A DNA stretch of 64,000 nucleotides, taken from contig JACGZH010000001.1 of the NCBI GenBank assembly GCA_014706385.1, forward strand, positions 1,240,001 to 1,304,000, written 5' to 3'. The notes beneath the pieces were generated by a model. The model was not told the DNA's origin and did no database searches. It saw only the letters and a program-made list of their open reading frames with translations. Source of the stretch: Phaffia rhodozyma. Taxonomy: Eukaryota; Basidiomycota; Tremellomycetes; Cystofilobasidiales; Mrakiaceae. Position numbers and translations under genes: made by a program. Of the stretch, positions 58,376 to 64,000 are shown in pieces (the first letter of the stretch is position 1; each line of letters starts with the position of its first letter).

Positions 58376-58980
58376 GGTGCTGGTTAGAAGGAGAAAGAGT
58401 GCAAAGGGTCAACACTTGATGTCCTCTTCATCTCCACTAGCATTTTCGGACACTAACCTTGCGTTGGGGTGAGACAGGAATCCTTCACTCTGCTCTTTTG
58501 CCTGAGGACGTACTGTGTGGTGTGTCTTGGGCGGGCTGTAGAGACGAAAGGTCAGATGAAAAGTCAGATGGCGGGTTGGATGCTGACACGTGACGCGGCT
58601 TTTTTTATTTTATTTTTATTTTTATTATTTTTATTATTATTATTATTTTTTGGTGATATTTCCCTAGTTCATGTCTGAATTGGAATACATTTGTTATTTT
58701 AATAGTGCTTTTCTTTTTTGTATTACTATCGTTTCTTTTTCTGCAATAGTTCCTTTTCTTGTAATAGTCCGTCTTATTCTGTAGCTCTGTTCGCTGTAGT
58801 CTCTATCAACCCCTTCCTCTGACTACGTTGCCTCTCTGTTCCCTAGTCGTTCTATCACATATTCTCTAGTCTTCCTTTCTATTCTCTCTCCTAACGCGTC
58901 GTCTAATACGTTCTCCATAGACTTCTAATACATTCCGGCTTTAGACCGGCATATCCGTCTCCTCTTCTCATTCAAACCCC
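58376..58980. promoter_or_regulatory. Divergent promoter region of RPS1 and ATG10
   Basis: 605 bases. An AT-rich array of TTTTATT/TTATTA repeats lies at 58600-58653, followed by CT-rich DNA (58750-58900) leading to ATG10. Poly(dT:dA) tracts are frequent nucleosome-free elements of fungal ribosomal protein promoters. Confidence 0.5.
58600..58653 (+). repeat. T-rich TTTTATT/TTATTA array
   Basis: About 54 bases made almost only of T with regularly spaced A; visible directly and much more AT-rich than its surroundings. Confidence 0.85.
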
Positions 58981-59960
58981 ATGCTTGACACACCTTACGC
59001 GACCCATGCTGATTTCGCACATGCTGCAGCCAACCTGTTGGCCTTGCCATCATCGAGCTCAACTCACAACTTACTTTCAGACTCACATCTGATCGGATCT
59101 GCTTTATCTCAATGGCAATGGAGGACGACTCATTCTGTGCGCTGACTGTTTTTCCTTCCTCATTGTGCTCCGGATTTTCTCTTTGGATAATACCCCAGTC
59201 AGCCAGCCAGCTCATCAGGCGTCTGCCTTCATTTAGATCAACCCTTCATCAGGCTATCTAGTTCGATCAACAATATGTCTAAGCTCTGTTCAACTTCCAA
59301 CTGACAGTCCGTCGGTAGATGATCCACAGCAGTCGTTCCCTGATATGGACGAGACTCCGGATGAATCCGTCGCGATCACATCGCCAGATTTGAGTCGCGT
59401 ATCAGTAAACGTGGTACATCACGTGGTTTACTCACCGACCTACCAAACCCCTCGATTCCTCCTTCAAGCTTATTCTCAAGGTAGATAGAGCCACTACCCC
59501 ATGCGTCCTCCTGTCCTGAAGACGAAGGAACCTCTGTCCCTGTAGAGCTGTTTCTTCGACATAGTAGACTGACAGACACTTCTTTTCATAACGATTCGTC
59601 TCATCACCCGGTGGGAACCCAGGCCGACCGCTGACCCTGCAGGAGCTTGTTCATCACGGCCTCATCTTTCTGCCTTCATCGTCCACTCCGCTAGAACCGG
59701 AAGCGACCTCTCTCAGCACTCCTGTCGCTTTCAACGGCGCGGCCGAGTTCCCTCTTCTCGCTTCTGATGAACATCCCTCGACGGGCGAAGCAGTGTGGGC
59801 ACTTCATCCTTGTCACACCGTCGAGGTCGTTAGAGAGATCATGAACGACGCCAAGGCCGAATCCGAGCCTCGAGAGCAAGAGAGTACGCGAGGCGAGAGT
59901 GAACACTGGTTGAGATGTTGGTTGATGGTCGTCGGCACCATAATCAACCTCCGACTTTAG
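58981..59960 (+). CDS. ATG10: Autophagy E2-like enzyme Atg10
   Basis: Four exons: 58981..59136, 59237..59480, 59522..59541, 59643..59960 (245 residues). The N-terminal part ends SALSQWQWRTTHSINPSSGY. The E2-like core has VSVNVVHHVVYSPTYQTPRF then LLQAYSQ, followed by ELVHHGLIFLPSSS. The active-site segment WALHPCHTVEVVREIMND (Cys near residue 197) is followed by a C-terminal HWLRCWLMVVGTIINLRL. Atg10 takes Atg12 from the E1 Atg7 and joins it to Atg5, as needed for Atg8 lipidation in autophagy. The YSPTYQ and HPC motifs are typical. Exon 3 is 20 nt, flanked by an intron of only 41 nt; without it the frame breaks. It is divergent from RPS1. Confidence 0.85.
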
Positions 59961-60565
59961 TGCGCTCCGTAGTTCCGGCCTTTTCAAGATTCATTCTTTT
60001 TTCCTTCCCGGGGAACAAATCAACCGCGAGTTTGACGCCCTCGCGTACGTGTACTAACCTGGAAAACATTCCCGGGCGTTTAGCACATACCTGGAACAAC
60101 CTTTGCGTTGGACGAAGAAAAGCTTTGTTCAGAACGGGCGGAGAACCTTGTGAATACATGATAGATGAAGGGGGTATAGTACTTCCGGGCAACACCGGAT
60201 ATGGAAGATATGCAGGGGAGGTTGTATAGAAGAGGGATTATCGTGCAGAAGGGCGGTTAGTTATACATAATCCGGGTAGAGGATTGGGAATGAAATGGAG
60301 AACATCCGAACAAAGTTAAGATGGATAAGAGAGAGAAGAGAAAGCAAGGAAGCCTCCCGATAGAAGATAGTCTCGAATGGAGAGGGATAGGGAGAAAGTA
60401 TATTAGAAAGATTGTAGAGGTATTGGGATAGGATAAGAGTATAAAGAGACAAAGTAGATAGAGAGGATGGAACGGATAATCGTCCAACAGAACACGATCG
60501 ATAAGAGAAACAGAAACGAAGGCAAACAGAACGATAATCTCGAGAGGACTACACGACCCATCCGC
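59961..60565. other. Intergenic between ATG10 and the Ser-rich membrane protein gene
   Basis: 605 bases; both genes end here, converging. Purine-rich on the + strand from 60290 on (GAGAGAAGAGAAAG near 60330). No gene is recognised. Confidence 0.45.
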
Positions 60566-63500
60566 TTAAAGAATCGCAAACAACACTGCCAGTATCAATC
60601 CGGGAATAACGACTAGCCCACTCAAGATTGCAGCCACCCGGTTCCTCCACACCCACTTGTTAGGCGAGTCTGATCGAAGACTAGGGAGGATCCAGACGCG
60701 TCGTCTGTTACCTGGTCTAGCACCAGACACTGCTGATGGAAACGAGTATGGCTGGGATCGATCACCGAACACAGACGGCGCTAAGGAGAGAGGCGAAGAC
60801 GAAGGGGACGAGGAGACCGAAGGCGGGCGCCATCGATAGTAAGGATTGTCGGCCTGGTGGGCAGACCGACCGCCTTGAAACTTGGTAAGAATAAGCGCGC
60901 CATCAGAAGAAAGGCCCCATCCACCAAGGACCCAGCACCCTATGTATATGTTGATCAATTAGAGCGCATAAAGTTAGTCTCTCCCCGGTTTCAGATTGCA
61001 CAGTGAAGAAGAAGAAGAAGAAGAAGAAGAAGAAGAGAAAAACGAGGTGAAGGAGGCACGTACAAGGCCCGAGGATGAACCCGAGTAAGAATACAGCCTG
61101 AGCAGGCAGCGTTTCGTCCATCCATCTGCCTATCCTCTCGCCAAATGAGTAAATGAGGTCCTTCAATCCCTTCCCCTTCTGCGTCTGCATCTTCGTCTTG
61201 GATTGCATCTGCTCCCTGTCTTCTCCTCTGATCTTTACTCCGGTTGAACCCACATCCAATCCTTCCTGAACGCTATTGGCTTGGTTCGACGCTCGATCGA
61301 ATCTTGGTTGATCAATGATAACCACTCGGGATCCTCCAATTGCTCTCGACCTCGATCGGAGATGCGCGTTCGTCGACGTCGGGGAGGAAGATGCACTCGT
61401 CGTCGCGGTCGAGTATGTTCTTTCATGAGATGGCCGGATGGGTGGGTTCGTCTGCCGGTCGATCAAGTTTCTTCTCAAGATGGCATCCGAGCTCACAGGG
61501 AAGGTAAAGTGGGAGTTGAAGCTGTCTCTCTCTGTCGCGAGTGGGCTGGGCTCCCCTCCTCTCAAACCATCTTCGCTTGTGTTTCGAACTCCTTTCGCGC
61601 CGACACCAGAGCTGTTTCGTGTAGAAAGAGAAAGCGGTCTAATCCGAGAAGGTGAACCGGCTATTGTAGGAAGATGGTTTCTGATCTCTCCCAATCTGGC
61701 CGGCTTCGCTTTATTTCCAATCGAAATCGAGTTTCTCGGCGGTCCTAGCATCAGCGGTTTGAACGCGCCCGTCGGTGAGCGTGCCGAGTCGCCAGAACCA
61801 ATATGGTCAGCGTGATTGATCTGGTGTACGTGGTTGACGTGAACAAAGGCCGAATGTGAAGTCGTCGGACACGGCCGATAGGAGGACAACGTCTGAGCCG
61901 GGTACGTGACGCCGCCTGTACCAGAGCCGGTGGACGGGTTGAGGAACATTTCGGAGGGTAAAGACGGAGAGGTCGAGACGGGTGATTCGAACGTCGCTCG
62001 ATCGAGAGTTCGGGCGGAAGGAGGAGGGGTAAGGATCGCACTGGAGAAGGTCGAACTCGCGTCGCCTGGGTAAGAAGGCGAGAGGCTGGGTGGTGAAGAA
62101 AAGTGAGGACTCGACGACGAGCTTAGAGGAGACTTTAAATATCAAGTGTGGTTACGAAGAGAAATGTATCGATGAGTTTCTCTGATGTTTATTCCACTGA
62201 ATACACGACGCGAACTGAGACAGAACGCGCAAGTCAGATGGATAACGAAGTTTACGTACAACATGAGAATGACTCGTTCCCGGTCTAGACCAGTTGGACT
62301 CTTCCTGCCCTGCTCCTAGTCCGTCCTCGAGGACGAATGCAGGTCGGTCTCTTGACCCAGAGCGCGAATTCCTACGAAGCCATCCTCGCCAACCTGTGTT
62401 TCCTTGGGATGAATCGAGCATACCAGAGGGTGAGGGTGGACTTGGTGGAGTTGCTCTGTAAGCAAATTCGATGGGCGTACTAGGCGCGCGTGGGGTAGGA
62501 GCAGAAGAAACCTTTTCGTTTGCCAAGAAAGGTCGCAAGAACATGAAATTCGTCAGCAGTCTGGCCGTTGGTGGAAGAAAGAGAAGGGCGGACATACTTT
62601 GCGAGATAGAGACAGATCGTCTGAATACCTAACTCTCAATTCGCCTCCATCACTGACACACTTTCTCAGACCATCCAACGGGAGACCGAGCGCATCCACC
62701 CTGTTGCTTGCCTGTTCTTTTCCATTGCTTCTAGAACTGTACTCTATGTTGGCCTGCCAGAATGGTTCTCTGTTTTCATCCATCTCGTCCAAAGTCCTCT
62801 CTGTTCTACCAGAAGTGAACGCAATTGCAAGTTCTTCAGTAGAGTCGTGCGTTGGCGAAGGAGTCGAATGAGCAAATTCAGATAGGGAGAGCGTATAAGA
62901 ATCTTGACGTTGGACAGATGACGCGCTCGTGATATGTGGATGCTGGGCTTCTACCAGAGCAGGTCTAACAACCATCATTGAGGATACTCGCTCCTCCTCC
63001 TCCTCTTTTTCTTTCGACTTAGGATTTCCTATAGGGCGAGTCACAGTATCAGCCGCTCGAAGAGTACCGTTCGAGGCAGCATGTCGAGGTTTCTGCTCAA
63101 ATCCGTCAACTACGACAAAATGAGGTTTATCGAACGCGAAATCAAGCGCGCACTCGGAAGACATATCGTCGGATTCACGTCGATTGTCCGAATCAGTCGT
63201 TCGCTGAGAATAATGGGAGTCTATCGAACCAGAATAGGACTCGCTAGAGAGACTCTCGACAGGTGGCAAGTTAGGCTTCGCTCGAAAGAGACCACCAGTA
63301 GGTTGGAGCGCGATGAGAGAAAGAGGCCGACAGGGCGCGCAAGGTTGACTACTAGACAATACGCTCATCGGCTGTCGGAGAGGCAGACGGGACTCGTCAG
63401 ACGAGCAAGAAGTCGAAGATGACGAGCTATCTGTGGGGTTTGTTGAGGGGTCTAGGGAGAGTGTGTTTGAGAAAGTCGTCGGTAGTGGTTCGTTCGTTCG

Positions 63501-63995
63501 GATATGATCCGAAGGAGGGTGAGGGACTACATTGACATCAGCTGGCGGCGATAGAGGGAGCAGAGACTGAGACGCGTAGGCCGCAGTATGCGCAGGCTCA
63601 GCAGAATGGAGATGGGGAAAGGTCCTCTCGTGTCGATGGATAAAGATCTCCTTGTGGAACTGAACCTGAGGAGGAGCGAGCGAAGCGATCGTTTCGTCTG
63701 TGACGTCCTGGTCCGCGGGAACGGCCGGAGGAAAGGAAGGAGAGAGTGGGAAAGCAGCTCGGCCTGTCAAAGAGACCGAAGGCGGACGAAGAGACGGAGT
63801 AGACTTGACTGGTCGAACGGATTTTTGAGTTGAGAAAATGGAAGGAGGAGAGGAAGGAGACAGAGTATTGGATAAAGGAATGTTGGTGGATGTGGGCGAT
63901 AGAGGTGTCCGTTTAACTTGCAACGGAGAGGGAGCATAGACCAATGTACGAGGAGACCGTCCTGTTGATCTGTAGGCGCTATCTGTAGACGCCAT
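60566..63995 (-). CDS. Large Ser/Pro-rich protein with two C-terminal membrane segments, uncharacterised
   Basis: Four exons: 63995..62598, 62511..62260, 62132..61064, 60939..60566 (1030 residues). The first ~890 residues are Ser/Pro/Thr-rich and disordered, with no catalytic domain I can see. The first membrane segment is about 893-915 (LPAQAVFLLGFILGPWCWVL then GGWG), interrupted by intron 3. The second is the last 23 residues (AAILSGLVVIPGLILAVLFA). Between them is a ~90-residue Ser/Arg-rich loop ending WRNRV. The layout suggests a hairpin anchored in an internal or plasma membrane with a long cytosolic N-terminus. It is probably a phosphorylated scaffold, but this is inference. The start ATG at 63995 is near the window edge and is the first in frame seen. 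Confidence 0.75.
61005..61036 (+). repeat. (GAA)n trinucleotide repeat in intron 3 of the Ser-rich gene
   Basis: About ten GAA units (TTC on the coding strand), forming the pyrimidine-rich part of the intron between 61063 and 60940. Probably length-variable. Confidence 0.9.
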
Positions 63996-64000
63996 TTAGA

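Overview
The window is nuclear DNA of a filamentous-lineage or yeast-like fungus, most probably a basidiomycete of the Tremellomycetes (Phaffia/Cystofilobasidiales-like; this placement is inference). The evidence is the gene structure. About 25 protein genes are packed on both strands and cut by roughly 150 short introns, mostly 70-120 nt and about six per gene. Donors are GTAAGT/GTACGT/GTTCGT-like, with CTGAC or CTAAC branch sites. Promoters are CT-rich and arginine is mostly written CGA. I see no bacterial operons, CRISPR array, rRNA, tRNA or intact transposon.

Layout. 1-5.3 kb: the 3' end of a Cdc24-like RhoGEF (PB1 domain), then cytosolic seryl-tRNA synthetase. 5.7-9.3 kb: a divergent pair, RAD10/ERCC1 (-) and EAF3/MRG15 (+). 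9.7-14.2 kb: a divergent pair, 3-ketosphinganine reductase TSC10 (-) and CCA-adding enzyme CCA1 (+). 16.2-18.1 kb: a bZIP factor with a long leader. 19.1-20.4 kb: a BIG1/VOA1-like membrane protein. 22.2-24.4 kb: an MFS permease of the allantoate-permease type. 25.2-28.6 kb: a 16-exon catalase, convergent with the heme-binding protein DAP1 (-). 30.1-31.8 kb: ETF alpha. 32.4-33.9 kb: a secreted two-WSC-domain protein (-). 34.8-38.6 kb: palmitoyl-protein thioesterase PPT1 and a WDR68/DCAF7-type WD40 protein (both -). 38.9-40.2 kb: a short-chain dehydrogenase. 40.5-43.4 kb: a DnaJ-X co-chaperone. 43.6-48.9 kb: an AGC kinase and POLD2, the small subunit of DNA polymerase delta (both -). 50.1-52.2 kb: an unknown Ser/Pro-rich protein. 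53.0-54.1 kb: phosphatidylserine synthase CHO1. 54.7-56.5 kb: an unknown membrane protein followed by an overlapping open frame. 56.9-58.4 kb: ribosomal protein eS1 (-). 59.0-60.0 kb: ATG10. 60.6-64.0 kb: a large Ser-rich protein with two C-terminal membrane segments (-).

Most of this is ordinary housekeeping content with no evident pathway cluster. Partial themes are lipid metabolism (TSC10, CHO1, PPT1), genome maintenance (RAD10, POLD2, EAF3), tRNA metabolism (SES1, CCA1) and heme proteins (catalase next to DAP1). The points most worth following are the catalase whose active-site Asn position is not Asn, a duplicated SPDWP motif in the RAD10 tail, three GC-AG introns, several micro-exons of 9-20 nt, stop-free 81-nt introns in CCA1 and POLD2, and the overlapping frames at 55.6 kb. 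Exon models were assembled by hand from splice signals, reading phase and remembered family sequences. Every multi-exon model listed closes in frame, but none was tested against transcripts.
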